Shown: positions 52,435 to 60,319 of the stretch, piece after piece
Numbering within the stretch: position 1 is the first letter of the stretch
Layout: the number at the start of each line of letters is the position of its first letter
NCBI GenBank assembly: GCA_012270975.1
Contig: JAAXHH010000141.1
Location: 58,335 to 122,334 of the forward strand
Direction of reading: 5' to 3'
Length of the DNA stretch: 64,000 nucleotides
Source: Candidatus Latescibacterota bacterium
Lineage (GTDB): Bacteria > JAAXHH01
Notes under the pieces: generated by a model
Seen by the model: the letters and a program-made list of their open reading frames with translations, nothing else
The model's database searches: none
Told to the model about the DNA's origin: nothing
Made by a program: the position numbers and the translations under genes

Positions 52435-54195
52435 ATGAGCGAAGAGCGCCACACTTTGAAAGGCATTCCGGCCTCCCCCGGCATCGCCATCGGCCGCGCT
52501 TTCGTCTACAATCGCCGCTTCGCCGCCATACACCAGCGTCCCATTCCTTCCGATAGAGTGGAGGCGGAGATCAAACGATTCAGGGACGCGGTCGATGCGG
52601 CGTTGAACGACCTGACTCAGCTGCAGCGCCGTATCGCGGTCGATATCGACCAGGACATCCTGAAGATATTCCGTACCCACCAGGCGGTGCTCGAGGACCC
52701 TGAAGTCGTGGACGTCACCATCGTCCGCATCCGCCGGGAAAAGACCAATGCGGAGTACGTCTTCGACGATGTGATGCGCGGATGGATATCCAGTTACTCC
52801 TCGATCGAGAATCCATTCTTCCGTGAAAGGACCGCCGACTTCGAAGACGTGCACTACCGGGTGCTGGAAAAACTCACGGGTAGCGCCCGCCCCAGGATCG
52901 AGGCCACGGAAGGAAAGGTGGTGCTCGTAGCCCACAGCCTGTCCCCCTCGGATACCGCCGAAATCGACCGCGACTCGGTATGCGGTTTCATCACGGACGC
53001 CGGAGGCCAGACGTCGCATACGGCGATCGTGGCCCGCGGCCTGGCCGTGCCGGCGGTGGTCGGCGCCAATATCGCCACCCAGGAAATCACCGATGGCACG
53101 CTGATCATCATCGACGGCAACACCGGGATGGTCCATCTCGATCCGGATCCCGAAACTATCGGCAGGTACGAGGAAACGCAGTCCCAGTTGTCCGTGCTGG
53201 AGCATGAATTGCAGGAGCTTCATGATCTTCCGGCGGAAACACGGGACGGCAGGCGCATCGAGCTTTCGGCCAACATCGAACTGCCGGCCGAACTGGAAGA
53301 CGTCCTGAACCATGGGGCGGATGGCATAGGCCTGTATCGTACCGAGTTCCTCTACCTGGTTCGCAACGAGTTGCCCTCCGAAGAAGAACAGACCCGGACC
53401 TACATGGATATCGCCCGGCGCATGGCACCCCATGCCGTAATCATACGCACGTTGGATCTCGGAGCGGACAAGATGCCTACGCAGATGCCGGACGAAGCAA
53501 ACCCTGCCCTCGGACAGCGGGGTATTCGACTTTGTCTCAGTCGTCCGGAAATGTTCAAGGTCCAGTTGCGCGCCATCCTGCGAGCCAGTGTCGAGGGAAA
53601 CGTAAGCCTCATGTTTCCAATGATTTCCGGAATACATGAACTGAGACGGGCGAAAGCGCTTCTTGACGAGGCGCGGGATGAATTGCTCACGGCCGGGGTA
53701 CCTGTCGGTCAATCGATGCCGGTCGGGATCATGGTCGAGATACCTTCTGCCGCACTGACGGCCCATGATCTGGCGAAGGAAGCCGACTTCTTCAGCATCG
53801 GGACGAACGATCTGATCCAGTACACGGTGGCGGCCGACCGGGGCAATTCGAGTATCGCATCTTTGTACAATCCCTGTCACCCGGCCGTACTCCGGCTGGT
53901 CGCATCGATTATCGACGCCGCGCACGATAACGACATCTGGGTCGGGGTGTGCGGCGCCATGGCCGCCCATCCCCTGGCAGCCTGTATATTGCTGGGTCTG
54001 GGCGTCGACGAACTCAGCATGAGCCCGCTCGACATACCGGAGATCAAAAGTCTGATTCGGTCGGCGGACTACCAGGAGCTAAAGACCATAACGCGCGACG
54101 CACTGGATCTCCCCACGTCGGAGGAGATCATGCGATTCCTGAAACCCTACCAGCCCAGGACTGAGTTGGACGTATCCGACATGTTGCGGAGCTGA
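52435..54195 (+). CDS. ptsI: Phosphoenolpyruvate-protein phosphotransferase (enzyme I)
   Basis: 586 residues. N-terminal HPr-binding helices, the catalytic histidine in GGQTSHTAIVARG near residue 195, and the C-terminal PEP-binding barrel (MPTQMPDEANPALGQRGIR, SIGTNDLIQYTVAADR, CGAMAAHP) are all intact. It takes phosphate from PEP and gives it to HPr His15. AGGAGG precedes the ATG. No EIIA, EIIB or EIIC gene lies nearby. Confidence 0.96.
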   Translation: MSEERHTLKGIPASPGIAIGRAFVYNRRFAAIHQRPIPSDRVEAEIKRFRDAVDAALNDLTQLQRRIAVDIDQDILKIFRTHQAVLEDPEVVDVTIVRIRREKTNAEYVFDDVMRGWISSYSSIENPFFRERTADFEDVHYRVLEKLTGSARPRIEATEGKVVLVAHSLSPSDTAEIDRDSVCGFITDAGGQTSHTAIVARGLAVPAVVGANIATQEITDGTLIIIDGNTGMVHLDPDPETIGRYEETQSQLSVLEHELQELHDLPAETRDGRRIELSANIELPAELEDVLNHGADGIGLYRTEFLYLVRNELPSEEEQTRTYMDIARRMAPHAVIIRTLDLGADKMPTQMPDEANPALGQRGIRLCLSRPEMFKVQLRAILRASVEGNVSLMFPMISGIHELRRAKALLDEARDELLTAGVPVGQSMPVGIMVEIPSAALTAHDLAKEADFFSIGTNDLIQYTVAADRGNSSIASLYNPCHPAVLRLVASIIDAAHDNDIWVGVCGAMAAHPLAACILLGLGVDELSMSPLDIPEIKSLIRSADYQELKTITRDALDLPTSEEIMRFLKPYQPRTELDVSDMLRS

Positions 54196-54303
54196 AGGCT
54201 GGTTGCATAGCCTCGCGCCCCTGAGGAGCCGTGGTCCGTGGAGCCGCGGCGCCCGGAGCGGCCGGTGCCCGGAGCGACATCCACTGAGGACGGGAGAGGT
54301 ACC

Positions 54304-55272
54304 TTGGGCTTTTCACAGACAGAGACCGCACAATTCACGGCGCTGGGATACCTGGTCAAAACAGAACTGCTCACACCGGATGATCTGCGCCCACTGAGAT
54401 CCGCCTTAAGCGATATTGTCGATCGCGGAGCGAAGAAGCTGCACGGCGACGGTAAATTGGCCAGTCTCTACGAAAAAGAGGGGTTCGAGACCCGGCTCGC
54501 CTGTATTTACAGGGAATCCGAAGAAGCCGGCCAGGTTATCATGGGGATGATTATGGGCCGGGGTGGAGGTGGGTTTAGCGGCGAAGCGATGCTGGCCCTG
54601 TTGCGGAACGCGGACCTGGTAGACTGTGTTTCAGACCTGATCGGACCGGACATCGTGGGGGCCTCCGCGTATCGAATTCGTCCCAAGATCCCGGAGCATG
54701 AGCGGACGGAAGTGCCGTGGCACCAGGATTCCGGTTACTTCCTGCCCCATTGCGACCGGCACCTGATCGTGACCTGCTGGATACCCCTGGTTGATACGAA
54801 TGTGGAAAATGGTTGTCTATACGTGATACCGGGCGCCCATGAAAGCGGTGTGTTCCGGCACTACACGGGCGGGCACGGGGGATACCTGGAGATCCCTGGA
54901 GACGAATTGCCCGTAAACAAACCCGTTCCCATGGAAATGAAACAGGGCGATGTCCTGTTCATGACCAACCTCACGCCCCACGCTTCCTTCGTGAACCGGT
55001 CCGGTATCGTTCGCTGGAGTGTAGACCTGAGATATCAGTCCATGGACGCGCCAAACAACGCGGAGGAGGACCCGGCAACTTATACACCGGAACGGGACCC
55101 GGTCACCATGGCCTGTTATCCGAGCGAGGCGGACTTCGTGATCCGGGATTCGAATCATCCCGACCGGGAGATCAGGACGCCGGAAGCCTTCAGGGAACTC
55201 CGGGACCGCTACCACGAAGCCAAGCCCTATAATCCGGGCCGGGGCTGGACCCGCCTGAAGGACCGGGAATGA
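54304..55272 (+). CDS. Phytanoyl-CoA dioxygenase (PhyH) family protein
   Basis: 322 residues with a full iron/2-oxoglutarate site: H140-Q-D142 (WHQDSGYF), distal His226 (TPHASFV) and Arg237 (VRWSVDLR). The block LYVIPGAHESG is the family turn. It should hydroxylate a small lipid or secondary metabolite; substrate unknown. TTG at 54304 has GAGAGG four bases upstream; GTG at 54238 in the same frame is the other option. It follows ptsI by about 108 bases and precedes a beta-propeller gene. Confidence 0.85.
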   Translation: MGFSQTETAQFTALGYLVKTELLTPDDLRPLRSALSDIVDRGAKKLHGDGKLASLYEKEGFETRLACIYRESEEAGQVIMGMIMGRGGGGFSGEAMLALLRNADLVDCVSDLIGPDIVGASAYRIRPKIPEHERTEVPWHQDSGYFLPHCDRHLIVTCWIPLVDTNVENGCLYVIPGAHESGVFRHYTGGHGGYLEIPGDELPVNKPVPMEMKQGDVLFMTNLTPHASFVNRSGIVRWSVDLRYQSMDAPNNAEEDPATYTPERDPVTMACYPSEADFVIRDSNHPDREIRTPEAFRELRDRYHEAKPYNPGRGWTRLKDRE

Positions 55273-55305
55273 TCTGGCTCCGCAGGTTCAGTATCGCAGG
55301 ACGAA

Positions 55306-55380
55306 ATGAATGAAGCAGAAAGGAATGAAGTAGACGGCGACCTCCAGGACGAGCATCGATCATCCAGGAAACTGACATGA
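55306..55380 (+). CDS. Possible 24-residue upstream ORF coupled to the beta-propeller gene
   Basis: An ATG at 55306 with AGGA four bases upstream opens a 24-residue acidic frame (starts MNEAERN) whose TGA overlaps the ATG of the next gene (ATGA at 55377). This layout is typical of translational coupling or a leader peptide. No homology is recognisable, and it may be chance. Confidence 0.25.
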   Translation: MNEAERNEVDGDLQDEHRSSRKLT

Positions 55381-56090
55381 ACCCCGGTATTACTCGATAC
55401 ATGCGCGCGCCCTACGGGGCGCCAAACGGTCTGCAGGTCACCGGCGAAGGCCTTTGGGTCGTGGATCAACTCACCGATCGCGTGGCGCTTCTGGCCCTGG
55501 AAGCTCCTCACGAGTACGGAGTATCCAGAATACTCCGCGAGTTGCCTACGGAATCTTCCAACACCAGCGGCATGTCGTTTGGCGAGGGAGGACTCTGGCT
55601 GGCCGCGAACGGACCGGGTGAGCGGTGGCGCTTCCCGAAGGACACCGACGCTCCGGCCAAAACGGGCGAAATACTCAAGGTCGATCCCCTGACGGGAGCT
55701 ACGCTGCTCCGGCGGCCGCTGCCCGCCCCTGGAGGCACCCATGGCCTGGACTACGATTTCGTGGAGAAGGGTACGATCTGGCTCAGCACGCTTCAGGAGA
55801 AAACGCTGACCCAGGTTCGTATCCCGGACTGGTCGGTAAAAAGGGTCATTCCGCTGCCTTACGACGCCGGGCACGGTGTCGTAAGGACCGAAGACGACGC
55901 CCTGTGGATGGTATTCAAGGTGGACCGTGTCATCGCCAAGATGGATATCGAAACCGGCAAGGTGCGCGACGAGATCCATATCGGCCCGGAGCATCCGGAA
56001 CCCCATGGCCTGGCGCGTTGCGGAGACGACCTGTTGTATTGCGACGCTATGACCGGCTGGATCGCCCGGATAGACGGCGTCTTCGGATGA
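55377..56090 (+). CDS. SMP-30/gluconolactonase-like or Vgb-like beta-propeller protein
   Basis: 237 residues of repeated strand blocks such as GLQVTGEGLWVVDQ, MSFGEGGLWLAANGPG, GTIWLSTLQEK and DDALWMVFK that build a small beta-propeller. There is no signal peptide, so it is cytoplasmic. The family includes lactonases and streptogramin lyases; the metal-binding pattern cannot be fixed by eye. It follows a PhyH gene by about 100 bases, so they may share a pathway. Confidence 0.65.
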   Translation: MNPGITRYMRAPYGAPNGLQVTGEGLWVVDQLTDRVALLALEAPHEYGVSRILRELPTESSNTSGMSFGEGGLWLAANGPGERWRFPKDTDAPAKTGEILKVDPLTGATLLRRPLPAPGGTHGLDYDFVEKGTIWLSTLQEKTLTQVRIPDWSVKRVIPLPYDAGHGVVRTEDDALWMVFKVDRVIAKMDIETGKVRDEIHIGPEHPEPHGLARCGDDLLYCDAMTGWIARIDGVFG

Positions 56091-56142
56091 TTGATCCGGG
56101 TGCCGATGTTAATTGCGATCGCCCTTCACCACGGTATACGCC

Positions 56143-57261
56143 TTACCCCATGGCGCCGGAGTAGTAGATCTTCTCGCCAAGGTCCGTCCACCCGCTCACC
56201 GTGTTGCGGAATGCAGTGAAGGACTCGTACACTTTTCTGCTGTCTTCGTCCGTGTCGATCAACTGGGTGATGACTTCGTCCGCGTATCCCTTGAGGGTGG
56301 TAAGCACGGTATCCGGGAACCGGCGCAGTTGTACCCCTTCTTCGTTGATCAGTTTCTGCAGGTATTCGTTGTTCTTGGCGTCGAATTCGGACAATACCCA
56401 GTGGGTTGACCGGGCCGCCGCGGTCCGGATCACTGTCTGCAGGTATTGCGGCAATTCCTCGAAGGCGCTCTTGTTGACCATGAGTTCCGTCACGGTTCCC
56501 GGCTCATGCCAGCCCGGGTAGTAGTAATACTGGGCGGCCCGGTAGAAGCCCATGAGGTAGTCGTGGTACGGACCGATCCACTCGGTGGCGTCGATAACGC
56601 CGCGTTCCAGGTTGGTGTAGATCTCCCCAACGGGGGACAGAATGGCCGAGCCACCCGCCCGCTTGATCACGTCTCCTCCCAGGCCGGGTATGCGCATTTT
56701 CAGTCCCTGCAGGTCGTCGGCGGTGTTGATTTCCTTCCTGAACCATCCCCCCATCTGGAATCCGGTATTGCCCGCGGGCATGGGAACCAGGTTGAAGGGG
56801 GCGTAGATATCCTCCCACAGCTTCATCCCGCCGCCGCTGTAGAGCCAGGCCGTGACCTGCTGCGCGTTCATTCCGAAGGGCACCGAAGAAAAGAACTGCG
56901 TGGCAGGCGCCTTGCCCGCCCAGTAATACGCGGCGCCGTGTCCCATTTCCGCCACACCCTGGCTCACCGCTTCGAATCCCTCGAGGGCCGGTATCAGTTC
57001 GCCGCCCGCGTACACCGTGATCTTCATCCTGCCCTCGGACATTTCCTCCACCCATTCGGCTAGCAGCCGCGCGCTCTCCTGTAGAATGGGCAGGTTCGGC
57101 GTCCACGTCGTGACCATCTTCCACTCATAAGTCCGATCCGTGCGGATGGCGGGACCGCTGCTTTCCTGTCCCGATCCGCATCCAGCCATGAGCGCGGCTC
57201 CTCCGGCCAGTCCGGCCGTCGATGCCGTCTTCAGAAACTCCCGCCGCTTGATCTTATCCAT
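56143..57261 (-). CDS. TRAP transporter solute-binding protein (DctP/TakP type), Tat-exported lipoprotein
   Basis: 372 residues. The start has a twin-arginine signal (KRREFLKTA), followed by a lipobox LMAGC at about residue 25-29, so it is a Tat-exported lipoprotein. The mature part has TWTPNLPI, GGELIPALEGFEAV, GWFRKEINTADDLQGLKMRIPG and the conserved DATEWIGPYHDYL block of the DctP family; TakP (alpha-keto acid binding) is the nearest type I recall. No TRAP membrane subunits lie beside it, so it works with a permease elsewhere. GGGAAAGG precedes the ATG. Confidence 0.9.
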   Translation of the reverse strand: MDKIKRREFLKTASTAGLAGGAALMAGCGSGQESSGPAIRTDRTYEWKMVTTWTPNLPILQESARLLAEWVEEMSEGRMKITVYAGGELIPALEGFEAVSQGVAEMGHGAAYYWAGKAPATQFFSSVPFGMNAQQVTAWLYSGGGMKLWEDIYAPFNLVPMPAGNTGFQMGGWFRKEINTADDLQGLKMRIPGLGGDVIKRAGGSAILSPVGEIYTNLERGVIDATEWIGPYHDYLMGFYRAAQYYYYPGWHEPGTVTELMVNKSAFEELPQYLQTVIRTAAARSTHWVLSEFDAKNNEYLQKLINEEGVQLRRFPDTVLTTLKGYADEVITQLIDTDEDSRKVYESFTAFRNTVSGWTDLGEKIYYSGAMG

Positions 57262-57367
57262 CCTTTCCCTCCGTGAACAGGTTGATATCGAGTTCGGTAT
57301 TTGGTCCGGTGCGTTCTGGAACCGTGGAACAGGTCCGGGTCAGCGCTCAGGCCGGGCCGACCGGAAA

Positions 57368-58315
57368 TCACATCGTATCGGCAAACAGACTGCTCACCGA
57401 TTCTCCGTTGTGGATTCTGCGAATCGTCTCGGCCAGCAAAGAAGCGACAGAAAGAATCACCATATGGGGAAGCCGTTTTTCTTCGCCTATGGGTACCGTG
57501 TTGGTCGTTACGATCTCGTCGATATTGGAACAGTTTTCGAACCGCTCAATCGCCTTTCCGCTGAATATGCCGTGCGTGCAGACGACAGACACCCTTTGTA
57601 CGTCCCTTTCCTTCAATCGTTCGATCAGTTCGATGATGCTGCCGCCTGTCGCGACCTCATCGTCCATGATGATCGCGTTCTTGCCGGAAACGTCGCCCAC
57701 GATCATGTCGATTACGACTTTTTCGTCCGACATGCGGCGCTTGTTGCCCGCTGCCACCGGCAGCATCAGCTGCCGCGCGAAATGAGCGGCGTTCTTTGCA
57801 TTGCCCAGGTCGGGCGACACGACGACGGTGTTGCTCAGATCCCGTTGCTGAAAGTGCTGCGCCAGGACCTTGATCGCGTTCAAATGGTCCACCGGGATAC
57901 TGAAAAAACCGTGAACCTGCGGTTGATGCATTTGCAGGGTGAGAATGCGATTGGCGCCGGCAGTTCCCAGCAGGTCGGCTACCAGGCGTCCCGCGATGGA
58001 TATGCGGGGAGCGTCCTTCTTGTCGGATCGCGAGTAGGAGTAATAGGGCAGTACGGCGGTAGTGCGCGCCGCCGACGCCCCGCGCGCGGCGTCCAGCATC
58101 AACAACAGTTCCACCAGGTTTTCCTGCACGGGAGGTCCCAGGGGCTGGATGATGTAGACATCCCCCTGCCGGCAGTTCGCATTCAACTGGACCTGGAGGC
58201 AGTCGTTGCTGAATCGTGTCAGGGTACTGGCTTTCAGCGGTACGTTCAGATAGTGGCAAACCTCTTCCGACAGAGCGGGATGGGAAGAGCCGCTGAACAC
58301 CACGATATTGTTCAT
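57368..58315 (-). CDS. prs: Ribose-phosphate pyrophosphokinase, divergent PRPP loop
   Basis: 315 residues, normal for PRPP synthetase. GSSHPALSEEV at the N-terminus, PYYSYSRSDKKD, SPDLGNAKNAAHFAR and GNKRRMSDE (flexible loop) are present. The PRPP-binding loop reads MDDEVATGGS, where the usual motif has Asp before Thr-Gly-Gly; the substituted Ala is a point to check. It makes PRPP from ribose-5-phosphate and ATP. ATG at 58315 fits the family. It stands alone, divergent from no close partner. Confidence 0.9.
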   Translation of the reverse strand: MNNIVVFSGSSHPALSEEVCHYLNVPLKASTLTRFSNDCLQVQLNANCRQGDVYIIQPLGPPVQENLVELLLMLDAARGASAARTTAVLPYYSYSRSDKKDAPRISIAGRLVADLLGTAGANRILTLQMHQPQVHGFFSIPVDHLNAIKVLAQHFQQRDLSNTVVVSPDLGNAKNAAHFARQLMLPVAAGNKRRMSDEKVVIDMIVGDVSGKNAIIMDDEVATGGSIIELIERLKERDVQRVSVVCTHGIFSGKAIERFENCSNIDEIVTTNTVPIGEEKRLPHMVILSVASLLAETIRRIHNGESVSSLFADTM

Positions 58316-58432
58316 GTATCCATCTCTGTACGCGCGACCCGATTCAGCTCGAGGTGACCTGAAGCCATGTTGCCGGGAGCCACTGTAAATCAAGAAGTCC
58401 CGGCAAGCCGTGTCAAGTAGAATATCTGACCT

Positions 58433-60148
58433 TCACAGCGACGAAGCGATCACCAGCAGGTGCTTGGAGGCCGTCAGCCTGTTGAGCGTGGGCAACATCT
58501 GTTCGACGTACAGAATATACGGTCCAGCGGGAAGTCTTCTGCCGTGCTGATCCGTTCCGTCCCAGGTGAAGACATGGCGGCTGGCCACGGTAGTCTGATC
58601 GATGAGAGTCTTTAGAAAACGCCCGCTGATATCGAAGACCATCGCGTGGAGAATCCCGTGGGCCGCCGGCAGATCGACCGTCACGAGACAGATGTCTTCG
58701 TGGTTGTCGCCATCCGGGGAGAACGGATTGCTGCTCACGTGCAGCGTAACCCCGTCCGGGATTTGGGTTACGTACAGTGAGTTCCTTTTACCCGGGGTGC
58801 CGCCCTGTGCCGAGGCGGATGGTCCCCAGACCTGCGGATCGAAGTCCGGGTTCACCAGTTCATGTGAACGCCCCGGATCGGGATTCGATTCCCCGTCGTA
58901 CTCCGCGTCGTGGATGATTCTGGCGCTGGCATCCAAAAGCAGGATGCGTGCGCCGCTGTTTCGGAGTCTCTCCCAGCCGCCCATGGCCTCCACCACCCTT
59001 CCGTCAAACGCGGGATGGGTGTCCCTGAACAGGGCGGTGTCATGGGCAATGACAAGATAGCTTTGACCATCGATCGAGACGCCGCCCGTGGAAATGAGCC
59101 GCGCACGTTCCACGTGATCCAGTCGCAGAGACCACCCGGCAAGATCAACTTCGCTGCTTCCGACGTTGTACAGTTCGATCCATTCCGAACCGTTCGGACC
59201 GGGGTCGAACATAATTTCGTTTATGTACACTTCGACCCCCGGCGCGACAGGTTCGGACGGCTCTGCGGGATCCACGGGTTCTACAGGTTCTTCGGGTTCC
59301 TCCGGCGCCCCCGGAGTCTCCGGTTCTTCGGGCTCCCGTGGTTCAGCGGGTTCTTCGGGCTCAACCGGCTCCTCGGGCTCAACCGGCTCCTCGGGCTCCT
59401 CCGGCACATCCGGTGTCTCCGGCTCAGTCGGCTTCTCGGGTTCCTCCGGCGCCCCTGGAGTCTCCGGTTCTTCGGGCTCCCGCGGTTCCTCGGGTTCCTC
59501 GGGTTCCTCGGGTTCCTCGGGTTCAACAGGTTCCTCGGGTTCCGGTATTACGGGGGGATCGGTCAACGTGCTGTTCCTGAACCCGGGGGTCGATCCATCC
59601 GGATGCATGGACGGGGAGAGGTTGGACGCATCCACGGGCAGGTCGAATCGCCTTCGCTCCCAGGAAATGCCGTTGCCGCCCGCTGATTCGGTCCATTCAA
59701 ATCGGTCGATCGTGGTTTCGTCTTTCTTGATGAAGACCAGATCCGCACTGTTTCCTAGCCCATTGCCCAGTGTACGGTCTCCCTTTATCGTCAGCATCAG
59801 AAGACGCGTGGGATCGCCGCCCGCAACGACCCGGTCGCCGTAGTCTCCTTCATAGTCAGGATCCACGACGAGCGCGTATGCGCCGGGTTCCAGGATCGTA
59901 CCCGCGAGCCCAACATCATACGGACCGGTGAAGTCCGTAATCGTATCGTTTACGTCCCTGGAATCACCGAGTGACCAGCCGTCGAGATCAATCGGAACAT
60001 CCCCTGCGTTATAGAGTTCCACGAATTCACCTTTGGATTCCGAGACCGGGTCGGACAAGACCTCGGTTATAACGATTTCCGTGCCCGCGGCTCTTCCCGC
60101 GATGAAGAGGCACAGACCCGCGATGGCCATATGACGTTTTCGTATCAT
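58433..60148 (-). CDS. Secreted protein with two lamin-tail domains, Pro-Glu tract and FlgD-like tail
   Basis: 571 residues. A signal peptide (1-22) leads to a lamin-tail domain (residues about 24-150, GEFVELYNAGDVPIDLDGWS), then a Pro/Glu/Val low-complexity stretch (about 199-301), a second lamin-tail domain (about 305-420, SEWIELYNVGSSEVDLAGWS) and a C-terminal FlgD/gliding-type Ig fold (about 490-570, FSPDGDNHED, GRFLKTL, FTWDGTDQ). The Pro-Glu tract holds a nearly exact internal duplication. Lamin-tail domains occur in extracellular nucleases and adhesins; here the role is unknown, likely cell-surface or matrix. ATG at 60148 is read from the signal peptide. Confidence 0.8.
   Translation of the reverse strand: MIRKRHMAIAGLCLFIAGRAAGTEIVITEVLSDPVSESKGEFVELYNAGDVPIDLDGWSLGDSRDVNDTITDFTGPYDVGLAGTILEPGAYALVVDPDYEGDYGDRVVAGGDPTRLLMLTIKGDRTLGNGLGNSADLVFIKKDETTIDRFEWTESAGGNGISWERRRFDLPVDASNLSPSMHPDGSTPGFRNSTLTDPPVIPEPEEPVEPEEPEEPEEPEEPREPEEPETPGAPEEPEKPTEPETPDVPEEPEEPVEPEEPVEPEEPAEPREPEEPETPGAPEEPEEPVEPVDPAEPSEPVAPGVEVYINEIMFDPGPNGSEWIELYNVGSSEVDLAGWSLRLDHVERARLISTGGVSIDGQSYLVIAHDTALFRDTHPAFDGRVVEAMGGWERLRNSGARILLLDASARIIHDAEYDGESNPDPGRSHELVNPDFDPQVWGPSASAQGGTPGKRNSLYVTQIPDGVTLHVSSNPFSPDGDNHEDICLVTVDLPAAHGILHAMVFDISGRFLKTLIDQTTVASRHVFTWDGTDQHGRRLPAGPYILYVEQMLPTLNRLTASKHLLVIASSL
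59246..59552 (-). repeat. Low-complexity Pro-Glu coding repeat with duplicated 53-base unit
   Basis: The tract codes for Glu-Pro-rich sequence in the lamin-tail protein. A 53-base unit occurs at 59292-59344 and again at 59436-59488 with two mismatches, 144 bases apart, and there are also short tandem 9-base units (ggttcctcg) near 59480-59520. The pattern indicates slippage or unequal recombination. Confidence 0.85.
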
Positions 60149-60248
60149 GATCAGTAGGTTCCTTTGTTGAATTGTGTTGTGTGTTCGTCGTCCCTTCATA
60201 TCCGTCTGATCTTTCAGTCTAAAAGTCGCCATGCATCTCGTTTTTGTA

Positions 60249-60277
60249 TTGACATCATCAGATGCCCTTGCATTACA
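60249..60277 (+). promoter_or_regulatory. Weak promoter-like element before gcvT
   Basis: TTGACA (60249-60254), 17 bases, ATTACA (60272-60277). Perfect -35, but the -10 is poor (2-3 of 6). A TG dinucleotide before the -10 may compensate. Listed as possible only. A 10-base palindrome (CCACGCGTGG, 60294-60303) lies between it and the start. Confidence 0.3.
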
Positions 60278-60319
60278 TGCGATGGGCGATACCCCACGCG
60301 TGGCCACAGGGAGCATCAC

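Noticed and set aside
59166..59843. Plus-strand collagen-like Gly-Ser frame opposite the Pro-Glu tract
   Set aside because: It is the complement of the repetitive Glu-Pro codons of the lamin-tail gene. The minus-strand product has a signal peptide and two defined domains; the plus frame has none.
15826..60254. Shared TTGACATCAT before glcF and gcvT
   Set aside because: Ten bases built on a -35 box are expected by chance; the second site has a poor -10.
60149..60319. Glycine riboswitch before gcvT
   Set aside because: The tandem glycine-aptamer core bases are not found in these 171 bases.
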